IMG/VR virus record: IMGVR_UViG_3300020214_000105
Location: 1-25,870 of that record
Length of the DNA stretch: 25,870 bases
DNA from: a virus
Direction: 5' to 3' (one strand)
In this document: positions 8,045-16,042 of the stretch, one piece after another
How the letters are laid out: each line of letters opens with the position of its first letter
How positions within the stretch are numbered: the stretch's first letter is position 1
The notes under the pieces: generated by a model
The model's input: the letters and a program-made list of their open reading frames with translations, nothing else
Told to the model about the DNA's origin: nothing
The model's database searches: none
Position numbers and translations under genes: made by a program

Positions 8045-8053
8045 TTATTTATA
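8045..8053 (-). promoter_or_regulatory. Candidate late promoter core TATAAATAA
   Basis: Minus strand TATAAATAA, an exact match to the T4 late promoter core TATAAATA, lying 26 bases upstream of the GATAAATAA copy and 46 bases before the ATG at 7998. This may be a tandem late promoter. Confidence 0.45.
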
Positions 8054-8071
8054 CTCAATCTCTTGCATATC

Positions 8072-10144
8072 TTATAACATCGGCGTGCCAGATTGATTTG
8101 GCATGTCATTGGGATTTGAGCCTAAGTTATTTCTTACAATTGCTGATCTTGGTATATTTGTAGAGCTGCCTGATGACTTAATTGCGGAAACAGTAGCCAG
8201 TGTTGAAGTGTCAACTGGCTTAGATACAACTGGTGCTGCACTAATTGCATTAATATCTGCCTTCGGTTCAACTTTGACAGTTCCTACCCTAAATGATTGA
8301 AAAGCTGCTATCCTTCTCCATCTATCAAGATCTACTTCAAGCTGAGAAACTTTATCAGTTAATGATTTAATTAATTCAGCATTATTTGCCAATTCTATTA
8401 TAGTAGAAGCCTCAGCTATTTCATTATTAATAATTGATTGATAGTCTGTAGAAGATCTCCACTTTCCAGTATAGAGCATTGATTCAGTTCCATCTTCTGA
8501 AATTATTGTGATAATGAATAGATCGTCGTTATCATCAAGAATTTTAAGAGCCGATTGCTTGCCAATTTTAAATGCGATTTGACCAAACTGTAAATTTTCA
8601 TAAGCTGCGTCTTTCATATTTGTAAATTCAGCTACTGCGTTTTTACCAAATGAAAGTTTAAAAGACGAATTCAAATTTAATGACATTGGAACTGGTGCGG
8701 TTGAAGTAGCAACCTTTTTATAGATGTTAAATCTAATGAAGTTATCAGTTGGATCAATCGGTAGTATCATTTTTCCTTGACCGTAAACTACTTCATTTCC
8801 CAACTCAGTTGTAGTAATAAGTGCATTTCTTGAGCTGAGCGCAATATTTGATTTATGGAAGAAAACTGGAGCTGCAACCTTTCTTTCTTGGATTTGAATT
8901 TGACTATTTGTGTTTCCTAGAAAAACATTGAATGCACCGGACGCGTCAAATGTGGTTTGTTGAATTTTATTGTAAACAATATTAGATTGAGGACCTCCAA
9001 CTAATTCAATCTTTGTTAATGATTTTCCATACTTATTCGGATTAAATATTGTCATAGAGCCAGTTCGAATAATGTTTTCGCTTGTCATTTTATTAAAAAG
9101 ACGAAGTGTATAGTCTATTGACATCGATACTGCAACTGCTGCGTTTTTAAGAATTGGCCTATATGCCAACGGTTCGCCGAAATTATCTTCTTGATATATT
9201 ACTAGGTTTCCAGCTGGAATGTATGCTGTTCCGACTTGTTCATATACTTGTAATTGGTGAATTAGGATCCAGTTTTGATTTGAACCACGGCGATTTAATA
9301 TTGAAATTAAATCGTCTGGAAACGCACCATTCCATGTAGCGTAATATTCGATATAATCTCCGTCTGTCGCTTCCCTAATAACTGCGCCTAGATCATCAAA
9401 CTCATTAGTTTGAGAAATCGCTGTTTCATGGCTTTGAGTAACAACGTAGCCAGCGTACTCAATATTATTTGTGCCGTAAATTACTTCAGAATTTGCTTCT
9501 TGTAAAAAGACCGTGACTGGAGAATTCTTAATAAAACCGATTCCGCCAGTTGCTAAATACTCAAATGAGTCTTGGTCATGCTCATCAAAGTCAGCATTAA
9601 GGTATTTAATTGATGGAACTTTAATATCAATATACTTATCATATATGGAATCGCCTAGGTATAATGGCCTAACGTTCAGTGATAAAATAGCTTCAGCGGT
9701 TATTGAGTCTAGTACAATATTTGAAAAGATAAAATTTCTTAAATCATTTAGTTTGTGCTTTACGCCAACGATTACAGAGCCAACTTCCTCAAAATTAAAA
9801 CCTGAGGCAAAGTGAAACCGAACTGTATCAAATACTAAATTTGCCGAGGAGTCTTGATTGATGTCGCTCTGAGACAGAGATATATCATAGTCTTGATATT
9901 CTGGGGAAATATCGCTATCTAACAGAGCAAGTCTAGACCCGCCAATTGGCGCAACTGTAATATCTTTAATGTTGTGAGTTTTTGCCAAATCACCATCGTC
10001 ATTATAGATCTGAATTAGGTCCATAGTAGTATTATTCAACTTATAGAAAGTAGAAGTAATACGCTCTGGTGATGGATCACCAAGCGGGTGCGCCATAAAC
10101 TCTAACACACAATAGTCGGATAATGTGACGAATGTTGAAATCAT
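8072..10144 (-). CDS. Large structural protein of unknown function
   Basis: A 690-residue protein whose ATG overlaps the TGA of the upstream gene (ATGA). The first ~560 residues have the short alternating hydrophobic/polar pattern of beta-rich virion proteins, with many Asn/Ser/Thr and aromatic residues (for example GGIGFIKNSPVTVFL and YEQVGTAYIPAGNLVIYQED). Residues ~595-620 form a short coiled coil (LIKSLTDKVSQLEVDLDRW). The last ~60 residues are a low-complexity Ser/Pro/Asn tail. There is no signal peptide or membrane segment. A baseplate, tail or fibre component is plausible from composition and neighbours, but no family is recognised. Confidence 0.85.
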   Translation of the reverse strand: MISTFVTLSDYCVLEFMAHPLGDPSPERITSTFYKLNNTTMDLIQIYNDDGDLAKTHNIKDITVAPIGGSRLALLDSDISPEYQDYDISLSQSDINQDSSANLVFDTVRFHFASGFNFEEVGSVIVGVKHKLNDLRNFIFSNIVLDSITAEAILSLNVRPLYLGDSIYDKYIDIKVPSIKYLNADFDEHDQDSFEYLATGGIGFIKNSPVTVFLQEANSEVIYGTNNIEYAGYVVTQSHETAISQTNEFDDLGAVIREATDGDYIEYYATWNGAFPDDLISILNRRGSNQNWILIHQLQVYEQVGTAYIPAGNLVIYQEDNFGEPLAYRPILKNAAVAVSMSIDYTLRLFNKMTSENIIRTGSMTIFNPNKYGKSLTKIELVGGPQSNIVYNKIQQTTFDASGAFNVFLGNTNSQIQIQERKVAAPVFFHKSNIALSSRNALITTTELGNEVVYGQGKMILPIDPTDNFIRFNIYKKVATSTAPVPMSLNLNSSFKLSFGKNAVAEFTNMKDAAYENLQFGQIAFKIGKQSALKILDDNDDLFIITIISEDGTESMLYTGKWRSSTDYQSIINNEIAEASTIIELANNAELIKSLTDKVSQLEVDLDRWRRIAAFQSFRVGTVKVEPKADINAISAAPVVSKPVDTSTLATVSAIKSSGSSTNIPRSAIVRNNLGSNPNDMPNQSGTPML

Positions 10145-10959
10145 TTGTACTTTTTGCCTAATTTAAATGTTAACCATGACGGAGTATAGCTTAAGCCAAT
10201 TCCAATATATGGAAAAAATGTCGGTTGCTGCTGCATAGATAAACCATATCCACCGTGTATTCCAATACCTAAATATCCTGAATACTTTTGATTTAATTGT
10301 CTTTCTATCATATTAATTCCGGACATTTGCACTTGTGCTGGAAATTTTGTGTTAGAGTTAATGTGAAATATACCCTCTTTATCCTTTGACATTGCAAGAG
10401 CTAGAGATATTCCGAATTCCGGATTTATCTCAACTTTTCCATCTTCTATTTTATTGTCTTTAATTTTAGTCGTAATTTCTCCTAAAATCTTATAATAGTT
10501 ACCATCACCATATTGCTTATCAATATTAATTGTAATTGATGAATCTGATGATAAAGATGCTATACTTTCCGGAGCTCCAATTCCTGAAATAATTTGGTCT
10601 TTAAATTTTATCTGATTTTCAAGATAGGCTATCATTTCTTGGTCCTTTGCTCTATCACCAAGGACATCTTCATATTTTTTCTTGTACTTAGATAGGCTTT
10701 CTTGAATTGTCTTTTTGTCACCAGTCAAAATGCTGATCTCGGATTTAAAGTTACCTGCTTCGTCTTGCCAATATTCCATGGTGTCCTGTAGCACCGTTAG
10801 ATTATTTTGAGCAGTTTTTTCTTTCTGTGCAAGAATCGCGAGCTGTTGCTTGAGAGTATCTTTGTCAGAACACTGTTTAAGTGCCATTAAGATAAATATC
10901 CCAAATACTGCAATAACAACCCACTTAAGATTACTTGACAGAATTTCAGTAAGTTTCAT
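10141..10959 (-). CDS. Membrane-anchored coiled-coil protein with beta-type C-terminus, spanin-like
   Basis: A 272-residue protein. One N-terminal membrane segment (WVVIAVFGIFILMAL, ~13-27) is followed by QCSDKD, then a long coiled coil (~30-120: LKQQLAILAQKEKTAQNNL and onward to MIAYLENQIKF), a beta-rich domain (~140-215), and a Gly/aromatic C-terminus (YLGIGIHGGYGLSM ... FFPYIGIGLSYTP) that looks like two outer-membrane-type beta strands. Proteins of this layout are common in Bacteroidota phages. The architecture (inner-membrane anchor, periplasm-spanning coiled coil, outer-membrane-seeking end) would fit a spanin-like role in outer-membrane disruption, but this is inference. The residue before Cys is Gln, so it is not a canonical lipobox. 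It overlaps both neighbours by a few bases (14 upstream, 4 downstream), so it is translationally coupled to the small coiled-coil gene before it. Confidence 0.8.
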   Translation of the reverse strand: MKLTEILSSNLKWVVIAVFGIFILMALKQCSDKDTLKQQLAILAQKEKTAQNNLTVLQDTMEYWQDEAGNFKSEISILTGDKKTIQESLSKYKKKYEDVLGDRAKDQEMIAYLENQIKFKDQIISGIGAPESIASLSSDSSITINIDKQYGDGNYYKILGEITTKIKDNKIEDGKVEINPEFGISLALAMSKDKEGIFHINSNTKFPAQVQMSGINMIERQLNQKYSGYLGIGIHGGYGLSMQQQPTFFPYIGIGLSYTPSWLTFKLGKKYK

Positions 10960-11185
10960 TTTGAATTAGATCTAGTATTTTTTTAAAGTCAACCGGCTCG
11001 CCAGTTTCTCTCTCTATTTTATCTATTAGACGACGTTCCTTATCTCTATTTTGCTCGATCTTCATAAGTGAATTGTTTCTTAAAATTTCAAGAGTATCAA
11101 TTCTCGCCTTAATGTTGTCAAGGTCAGCCGAAATTTCGTTATATTGATTAAGGATTTCCTTTATTTGAGGAATATATTTTTCCAT
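10946..11185 (-). CDS. Small coiled-coil protein
   Basis: A 79-residue protein predicted to be almost entirely a charged helical coiled coil (IKEILNQYNEISADLDNIKA then a Lys/Arg/Glu-rich heptad region). The ATG overlaps the stop of the upstream gene (TAATG) and its 3' end overlaps the next gene by 14 bases, so the three are one translational unit. No membrane segment or catalytic motif. Possibly a chaperone or assembly partner; family not recognised. Confidence 0.75.
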   Translation of the reverse strand: MEKYIPQIKEILNQYNEISADLDNIKARIDTLEILRNNSLMKIEQNRDKERRLIDKIERETGEPVDFKKILDLIQNETY

Positions 11186-12381
11186 TATGTTGATATTTTA
11201 ACTTTAATGCCAGAGGCCAATAATTCGTATATTGCATTTAACATTACATCGTTCATGTGATTACTATAGTTTTTAACCGCCTGATCCTCAGCCTTAGCAA
11301 CTGATTCAGTCATTGATGTTTCTGGTTTATTCATACTGTATATCGAGCTTTGATCAACCTGAGTAACATTAGACGTATTAATTTGATCTCCGTTTTTGAT
11401 TGTTGATACAGTTTTATTTAAGTCTGTTCCCAAATTTTGAATTGATGTTGACATTTGTGATGCCATTAAATCAACTGACTGTACAACTGGATTCTCTGGT
11501 CTAATAATTTGATTTGTCGATGCTTGGCTAATTAATTCAGATGACTCTACTCTAGATGTTTCAGCTGTTTGTGTTTTCTCAGAAGCAGTAGTTGATTCAG
11601 TTAATTTTGAAATGTTTGCTGATTCGAGTCTAGCGGCTGCCTCTTTTATTTGAGTATTGTTTGTCTGCACAGTATTAATCGTAGCAGGATTTAGATACTC
11701 AGTTAGATTATTCAATTTTTGGATAACGGCATTTTGATTATTAATTGCAGTTGAGGCATTCGTAGTTAGATTAGATTCAACATTTGAAATAACAGTTGAT
11801 GTCGCCGAGGCTGTTTGATTAGCCTGTTCATATATTGAATTTGCCGTAGTAACTGCATTATTATTAATAATTTGAGTTGTAGCATTTGATATTGGAGCTG
11901 GGGTAGCTGGCTTAATTGAATTATCTAGTCCAGCTAAAGCTGCCATAAAATCGTTAATTTCAGTATTTTCGGCAGGTGTGCTTACAATTGCCTTTGGTAA
12001 TGGTGCAGTTAATCCTTCAAGCAAATTTTCACTAGTAGTTTGAGTAATAGTATTTGCAGTTTTCTCAGGCGAAGACTCAGCAGCAGATCTTATGATATTA
12101 TTCATTTCTGCATATTTTTCAATGCCAGCATAGTCTGTCTCATCAATATCAATTGCTTCAGCAAGTGATACTTTTACAACGTTTTGATAGGCAATTGCAA
12201 TACGAGTTTGTGAATCAACGATTCCATCTTCAGGTAATCCTACGCTCTTTTTCCAAGAGTTTAGTGCCGCAACGGTACCATCACCAAAGTTTCCATTTCT
12301 CGATGCTTCATCCATATTCAAAAAAGTCTGAAGCTCTTTTACGGCTTTTCCTTTGGAACCTTTCTTTAAATCTGCTGGCAT
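11185..12381 (-). CDS. Peptidoglycan-binding-domain protein with long Asn/Ser/Thr-rich tail
   Basis: A 398-residue protein. Residues ~5-70 match the PG_binding_1 fold (LKKGSKGKAVKELQTFLN ... GNFGDGTVAALNSWKKSVGL, then DGIVDSQTRIAI), a three-helix cell-wall-binding domain found in endolysins and tail-associated lysins. No hydrolase catalytic domain follows. The rest (~120-370) is low complexity, rich in Asn, Thr, Ser, Ala and Gln with helical heptads, and ends in a more hydrophobic segment (VMLNAIYELLASGIKVKIST). This suggests a virion or baseplate protein that contacts the cell wall on entry rather than a lysis enzyme. A GATAAATAA core precedes the ATG by 24 bases. Confidence 0.8.
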   Translation of the reverse strand: MPADLKKGSKGKAVKELQTFLNMDEASRNGNFGDGTVAALNSWKKSVGLPEDGIVDSQTRIAIAYQNVVKVSLAEAIDIDETDYAGIEKYAEMNNIIRSAAESSPEKTANTITQTTSENLLEGLTAPLPKAIVSTPAENTEINDFMAALAGLDNSIKPATPAPISNATTQIINNNAVTTANSIYEQANQTASATSTVISNVESNLTTNASTAINNQNAVIQKLNNLTEYLNPATINTVQTNNTQIKEAAARLESANISKLTESTTASEKTQTAETSRVESSELISQASTNQIIRPENPVVQSVDLMASQMSTSIQNLGTDLNKTVSTIKNGDQINTSNVTQVDQSSIYSMNKPETSMTESVAKAEDQAVKNYSNHMNDVMLNAIYELLASGIKVKIST

Positions 12382-12404
12382 CGATCAATCATTATTTACT
12401 AAGA

Positions 12405-12413
12405 TTATTTATC
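12405..12413 (-). promoter_or_regulatory. Candidate late promoter core GATAAATAA
   Basis: Minus strand GATAAATAA, 23 bases before the ATG at 12381, in the 30-base gap behind the small upstream gene and partly overlapping its last codons. Confidence 0.5.
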
Positions 12414-12630
12414 AGCTCTGAGCAGTTGGAGCCGATCCAGTTGATCGATCCCTGCTTATTTCAAAAACTTCTTGTGATATTGAGCTAGTTGAGCCATCTC
12501 CAGCCGATTCAACTTCTTTTACTACAAGCTGCTTATAGATTGAATACTCATAAAATGGTAATCGATAGAGGCTGTCGAATGACTGATTAAGCTTCACTGA
12601 TAAAACCCTGTTCGCCTCAAACAAGTTCAT
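12412..12630 (-). CDS. Small hypothetical protein
   Basis: A 72-residue product from the ATG at 12630-12628 (MNLFEANRVLSVKLNQSF...), overlapping the 3' end of the baseplate gene by 14 bases; a TTG one codon earlier is an alternative start. The N-terminal ~40 residues are ordered and aromatic (LYRLPFYEYSIYKQL); the C-terminal part is Ser/Thr-rich and probably disordered. Tight packing between two structural genes and a compatible frame make it a likely real gene. Function unknown. Confidence 0.65.
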   Translation of the reverse strand: MNLFEANRVLSVKLNQSFDSLYRLPFYEYSIYKQLVVKEVESAGDGSTSSISQEVFEISRDRSTGSAPTAQS

Positions 12631-13621
12631 CAAGTCTACCTGAAATAAGGAAAAGACTTTTGATAGTGAAGCTTGATCCCAAAAAAAGAGGCGATGTCAT
12701 TTTGGATCCGCACTTTGGACAAATTAGATTAACGGAGGTTGCCTTGCTCTCTTGAAAAAGATTTGCAAACCTATCAATAAATGAAAATTTGTTAATGGGC
12801 CAAGTTAAGGATTCATTCTTTAGCTTGTTAAATTCGTCATCATTAAATGTGCTAAAGTCCTGAACTAGATATGGCAATAATTTAATGAAAGATCGGTCAA
12901 TGGTTTTTCCTTTTTTACGATCAGCAATTATTTTAGTTCTAATTCTCTCAATTGCGCCCAAGGTTGGAGCATAAAGATAAAAGGTTTCATTTAGTTTAGT
13001 AGATTCAACCTCAAAACACTTATATGAATCTTTAAAATATTTTGCAAATTCTGGATTCATATCAAATGCCTGCATTAGCGAGCTCGTTGTTCTAACTTCA
13101 GTTGAGTATTTTGAATCATCTGCGCAAGTTTCAGAGCATTCAAATTTGGTCCAGAGTACATTTTCTTTATTTGGGAAAGTTTGCTCATGGATCGCAAAGA
13201 TTATGTACAGTCGGTCAACTTCACAAATATCTCTCCATGATAACCACGAAGCTGTGTTTTTTGTTTTAATGCGAACGCATTTCTCAAGGATAAAGTTTAA
13301 TTTGTCGTCAATATCTAATGCATCAGTCTCATCAATCGTAGACCAGTGTCGAATCTCGCCAACCGTTGCGGCGCGCACGGTAATTTCAGTATCGTCCGGA
13401 TAAAAAATGCCACCAGACGGAACGTTTGTGATTGGAAGGTTCTTCCAAAATGAATCGTTTGCTCCAGAAATAGTGGACTCAGTCGATTTTTCGGTGATGA
13501 CAGCTTGTCCCAGTGAAGTTGGCAGTTTTTCTGGCTCCATTGAATTTTTGCCGTAAGCTTTATCAGTTTGTTCAAGAAAGGACTGAGCATCTTCTGGGAT
13601 GTGTCCCTGTGTATCGCTCAT
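12617..13621 (-). CDS. T4 gp26-type baseplate hub protein
   Basis: A 334-residue protein. After a disordered N-terminal ~60 residues comes NVPSGGIFYPDDTEITVRAA, then TVGEIRHWSTIDETDALDID and KLNFILEKC. This is the pattern of the T4_baseplate family (gp26/gp51-related), with a 'P-S-G-x-F-Y' turn, an 'R-x-x-T-x-x-E' helix and an 'I-x-x-C' end. It has Cys pairs at ~162/166 (CSETC) and ~301/304 (CPKCG), suggesting a zinc-binding knuckle formed across the chain. The T4 relatives take part in assembly of the baseplate central hub in the cytoplasm. Neighbours are other virion genes. Assignment from remembered family pattern, not a search. Confidence 0.65.
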   Translation of the reverse strand: MSDTQGHIPEDAQSFLEQTDKAYGKNSMEPEKLPTSLGQAVITEKSTESTISGANDSFWKNLPITNVPSGGIFYPDDTEITVRAATVGEIRHWSTIDETDALDIDDKLNFILEKCVRIKTKNTASWLSWRDICEVDRLYIIFAIHEQTFPNKENVLWTKFECSETCADDSKYSTEVRTTSSLMQAFDMNPEFAKYFKDSYKCFEVESTKLNETFYLYAPTLGAIERIRTKIIADRKKGKTIDRSFIKLLPYLVQDFSTFNDDEFNKLKNESLTWPINKFSFIDRFANLFQESKATSVNLICPKCGSKMTSPLFLGSSFTIKSLFLISGRLDELV

Positions 13622-13642
13622 AATATTAACTTTTTTAAAATT

Positions 13643-14101
13643 TTATATTAAAAATTCCAAAAAAGTTTTTGCTTTAGCGGTATTGTGCTGAACTGACTCG
13701 TTTAATCTAATTAGACTTTCTGGATAAACTTCATACTTTTCTAGAGTATCTGGATCTGTTATAAATGCTCTGATCGTCTTTGTATTTTTATCTACTCTGA
13801 ATGAATCGAAGCGGCCAACTATTGGCTTCGGGTTTTTGTCAGTATGTACAGAATTTACCTTAACTCCTTTAATTCGACCGCCGACTTTAAATTTAGAAGT
13901 TAGTTCCTTTATTTCTAGATCAAAATCTGAGGGTTGAACATCAGTATTTGGCTTAGATAAGTCGGCCAGTGGTAAAATTTTGATTGCAATACCTGGTGTA
14001 AAATTACCTCGTGATGCAACAAAATTAAAGTCTCCCTTTCCATAAAAAGGCAAACCCGACATTGCATTTTGGCGTTGACTATATGTTAAAATTGGCCCCA
14101 T
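13643..14101 (-). CDS. Hypothetical structural protein
   Basis: About 152 residues from the ATG at 14101, which overlaps the upstream stop (TAATG); a TTG two codons earlier is less likely. It is beta-rich, with short repeats of basic and acidic residues (FKVGGRIKGVKVNSVH, GRFDSFRVDKNTKTIRAFI) like a small barrel, possibly SH3/KOW-like. The C-terminus (KAKTFLEFLI) resembles the aromatic targeting motif seen in two other proteins in this window. Function unknown; likely a virion or assembly component. Confidence 0.7.
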   Translation of the reverse strand: MGPILTYSQRQNAMSGLPFYGKGDFNFVASRGNFTPGIAIKILPLADLSKPNTDVQPSDFDLEIKELTSKFKVGGRIKGVKVNSVHTDKNPKPIVGRFDSFRVDKNTKTIRAFITDPDTLEKYEVYPESLIRLNESVQHNTAKAKTFLEFLI

Positions 14102-14679
14102 TAGCAAAAACTATTTGGCTCTGGATTTGTTTTTGATGAGATAAGTAAGCCTTTAACCCTAATGCTATAATCATTGGGGTTAGTTATCGTCATTTTATTT
14201 AGAATCTTTGTTGCAGTTGATGCATCTGCATTTGAGAAATGGCTAAACGCTTCTCCTACTGGTATTGCAAAAGTACCAGTTGTTGATCTGTCAACTAGGG
14301 TTATTGTGCTGTTATACGAAGTAGCATAGATTGAATTATTTGCTGGATATTGAATAACTAGCAAAATTCCTCTAACATAAGCCTTATCTTCGTCGAGCGG
14401 ATATTCTTCATTAACTTGTGCAATTGTTTGCAGGTTATTATTAAATAGGGTCTCAGTCGAATTGGCACAAACTGTTAAATCCAATAGCGAAAATCCGTCA
14501 ACTGGAAAAGTCATATTTTTTAAATCACAAAATGAAGCAAGTAGCTGTTCTCTGTCAAATATTGAGAAACAGCCATTAACTAATTTGAGCGTATTCTTAA
14601 TCGAATCACCATCGCATAAACTACCAAATGCAGAATTTACGCGTCTTTTAACTGGGTCATCATTATATTTTATGTACAT
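14101..14679 (-). CDS. Hypothetical virion-type protein
   Basis: A 192-residue protein, soluble, with an N-terminal helical part (~1-60) and a beta-rich C-terminal half (YVRGILLVIQYPANNSIYAT ... ATKILNKMTITNPNDYSIRV). It ends NSFC with a terminal Cys. It has a strong AAGGAG ribosome binding site 9 bases before its ATG, inside a small GC hairpin. No family recognised. Its stop overlaps the next ATG, so it is coupled to the following gene. Confidence 0.75.
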   Translation of the reverse strand: MYIKYNDDPVKRRVNSAFGSLCDGDSIKNTLKLVNGCFSIFDREQLLASFCDLKNMTFPVDGFSLLDLTVCANSTETLFNNNLQTIAQVNEEYPLDEDKAYVRGILLVIQYPANNSIYATSYNSTITLVDRSTTGTFAIPVGEAFSHFSNADASTATKILNKMTITNPNDYSIRVKGLLISSKTNPEPNSFC

Positions 14680-14683
14680 CTGT

Positions 14684-14707
14684 GCCGGCTCCTTTTTTAG
14701 ATCCGGC
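14684..14707 (-). promoter_or_regulatory. GC hairpin enclosing the ribosome binding site of the 14679 gene
   Basis: On the minus strand GCCGG (14707-14703) is complementary to CCGGC (14688-14684), and the 14-base loop carries AAAAAAGGAG, the ribosome binding site for the ATG at 14679. The 5' arm is in the last codons of the upstream membrane-protein gene. Ribosomes finishing that gene would melt the stem, so translational coupling is possible. Confidence 0.35.
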
Positions 14708-15242
14708 CTCCCCTAGATAAAATCTCGTCTGTATTTATCTTTTTTAACGGTTTGGCCGTCTCTGTATTATTATCTATCTGAGTTTTTTGGAGAACTTTCG
14801 ACTCAGGTTTTATGTAATCAACTAGAGATTTGATAAATCCTAGTGCGACAATTGGTAAAATTGCACCGGACACAATTGACAATATTCTTTTCTGGTAGAT
14901 AAGCTCTTCTTCATTTAAACCAAAGAGGTCTATCCAGCCATGAAAATTTTCAAGATGAATGTATGCATAATAGGTATTGCCCATTGCCTGCATTGCAGTA
15001 AGAGTAATGAATAATAGCCAAACTATTGTCCGATTCATTTTTTCTAAAGCAACAATTGATGCTAAAGATGCTGCTGCGCCTAATTCAAATGCAATTGCTA
15101 GACTTATCGCCAACCACTTGGGATTGGACATACTGAAAAAATCGATTACGTGAATTGTCGATATTATTGAAACTAATAAATAAAGAGTAACAAATGTTCC
15201 AATAATAAAGACATTTGCGGCTTTATCACGGTCAATTGTCAT
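14697..15242 (-). CDS. Four-helix membrane protein
   Basis: A 181-residue protein with four membrane segments: VFIIGTFVTLYLLVSIISTI (~10-30), WLAISLAIAFELGAAASLAS (~43-62), TIVWLLFITLTAMQAMG (~71-87) and LSIVSGAILPIVALGFI (~121-137). A polar cytoplasmic tail (~145-181) follows. The ATG overlaps the stop of the upstream membrane gene (ATGA). Holin-like or other inner-membrane roles are possible, but size and topology alone do not prove this. Third of a run of three small membrane proteins. Confidence 0.75.
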   Translation of the reverse strand: MTIDRDKAANVFIIGTFVTLYLLVSIISTIHVIDFFSMSNPKWLAISLAIAFELGAAASLASIVALEKMNRTIVWLLFITLTAMQAMGNTYYAYIHLENFHGWIDLFGLNEEELIYQKRILSIVSGAILPIVALGFIKSLVDYIKPESKVLQKTQIDNNTETAKPLKKINTDEILSRGGRI

Positions 15243-15520
15243 TTACTCTCTATCTTATTTTTAATATCGGATAAACTTGTCCTGCCTTTGTCAACGTCTT
15301 CTTCGTAAATCAAAAATTCAAACATTATCTGTTGACTAATATGCTTAACTTCAGCTGCAGTGACTGGGCCAGCCTTTACTAACGAATCAGTTACATCAGC
15401 CGCAACTTTTGCTTGTTTATAAGCCTTGTCTGCTTTTCTTGATACGCTACACTGTTGAATGAATAGGATAAAAAGAAAGCCGAGCGCGATTAGTTTAAAG
15501 TATTTTTCAATGAATTGCAT
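15239..15520 (-). CDS. Small membrane-anchored protein
   Basis: A 93-residue protein with one N-terminal hydrophobic segment (KLIALGFLFILFIQQC, ~9-24) followed by a charged helical domain (KADKAYKQAKVAADV...) that ends DIKNKIESK. The Cys after the hydrophobic stretch follows Gln, so it does not match a standard lipobox. Its layout (short anchor, QC, coiled coil) resembles a miniature version of the membrane protein at 10141-10959. A GATAAATAA core lies 17 bases upstream of its ATG. Function unknown. Confidence 0.7.
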   Translation of the reverse strand: MQFIEKYFKLIALGFLFILFIQQCSVSRKADKAYKQAKVAADVTDSLVKAGPVTAAEVKHISQQIMFEFLIYEEDVDKGRTSLSDIKNKIESK

Positions 15521-15532
15521 CTTAAAAATTTT

Positions 15533-16039
15533 TTAATTATTTATCTGCATGTACCAGGCTTTCAACTGAAAACCCCACTGTATAAACAGTCGATAGTTAA
15601 CACAGAGTATAATTATGCCAGCTAACCAAATTAAACTATTTAACCAGGTAGCAATTGACGAATTCCATCGATATTTAACCCAGATTAAATAAGCATAATA
15701 GTCGGATGTTTTAATTCGTAGATAGTCAGCTTGAATAATTTCCAGCAGACCGTCTCTCATAAAGATTTGATTTCGCTCGGCAATTGCTTCAGCAACTCGG
15801 CTACGTTCCAATAAATCAATATCCTGACTGGCTAGGAGGGTCTCAGGTTGTAAGTTTATTACAAAATAGACTCGTTTTAGCCAGTCTGTGCGCATGCCTT
15901 TTTCCTTAAGAAGACCTTCTCGATCAAGCTTTTTAATTAGTCCACGATAGAATGAGTAGTTTACGAGATCACGATAACACGAAACCGTATTTTTCCAAAA
16001 AGAAGCTGGATTTATAAAATCTAATAAGTAACCTATCAT
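15533..16039 (-). CDS. Hypothetical membrane protein
   Basis: A 168-residue protein, mostly soluble and rich in Tyr/Trp/Arg, with one membrane segment near the C-terminus (WLNSLIWLAGIIILCVNYRL, ~132-151). It begins 3 bases after the sigma-factor stop, so the two are co-transcribed. No motif recognised. Its C-terminal codons overlap the late-promoter-like core for the next gene. Confidence 0.7.
   Translation of the reverse strand: MIGYLLDFINPASFWKNTVSCYRDLVNYSFYRGLIKKLDREGLLKEKGMRTDWLKRVYFVINLQPETLLASQDIDLLERSRVAEAIAERNQIFMRDGLLEIIQADYLRIKTSDYYAYLIWVKYRWNSSIATWLNSLIWLAGIIILCVNYRLFIQWGFQLKAWYMQINN
15537..15545 (-). promoter_or_regulatory. Candidate late promoter core GATAAATAA
   Basis: Minus strand GATAAATAA, 16 bases before the ATG at 15520, overlapping the end of the preceding gene. 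Confidence 0.5.
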
Positions 16040-16042
16040 CTG

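Noticed and set aside
15239-15520. Lipoprotein signal in the 93-residue protein (and in the 272-residue one at 10141-10959)
   Set aside because: Both have a Cys after a hydrophobic stretch, but the preceding residues are Gln (QQC, KQC), which does not fit a lipobox. Membrane anchor is the better reading.
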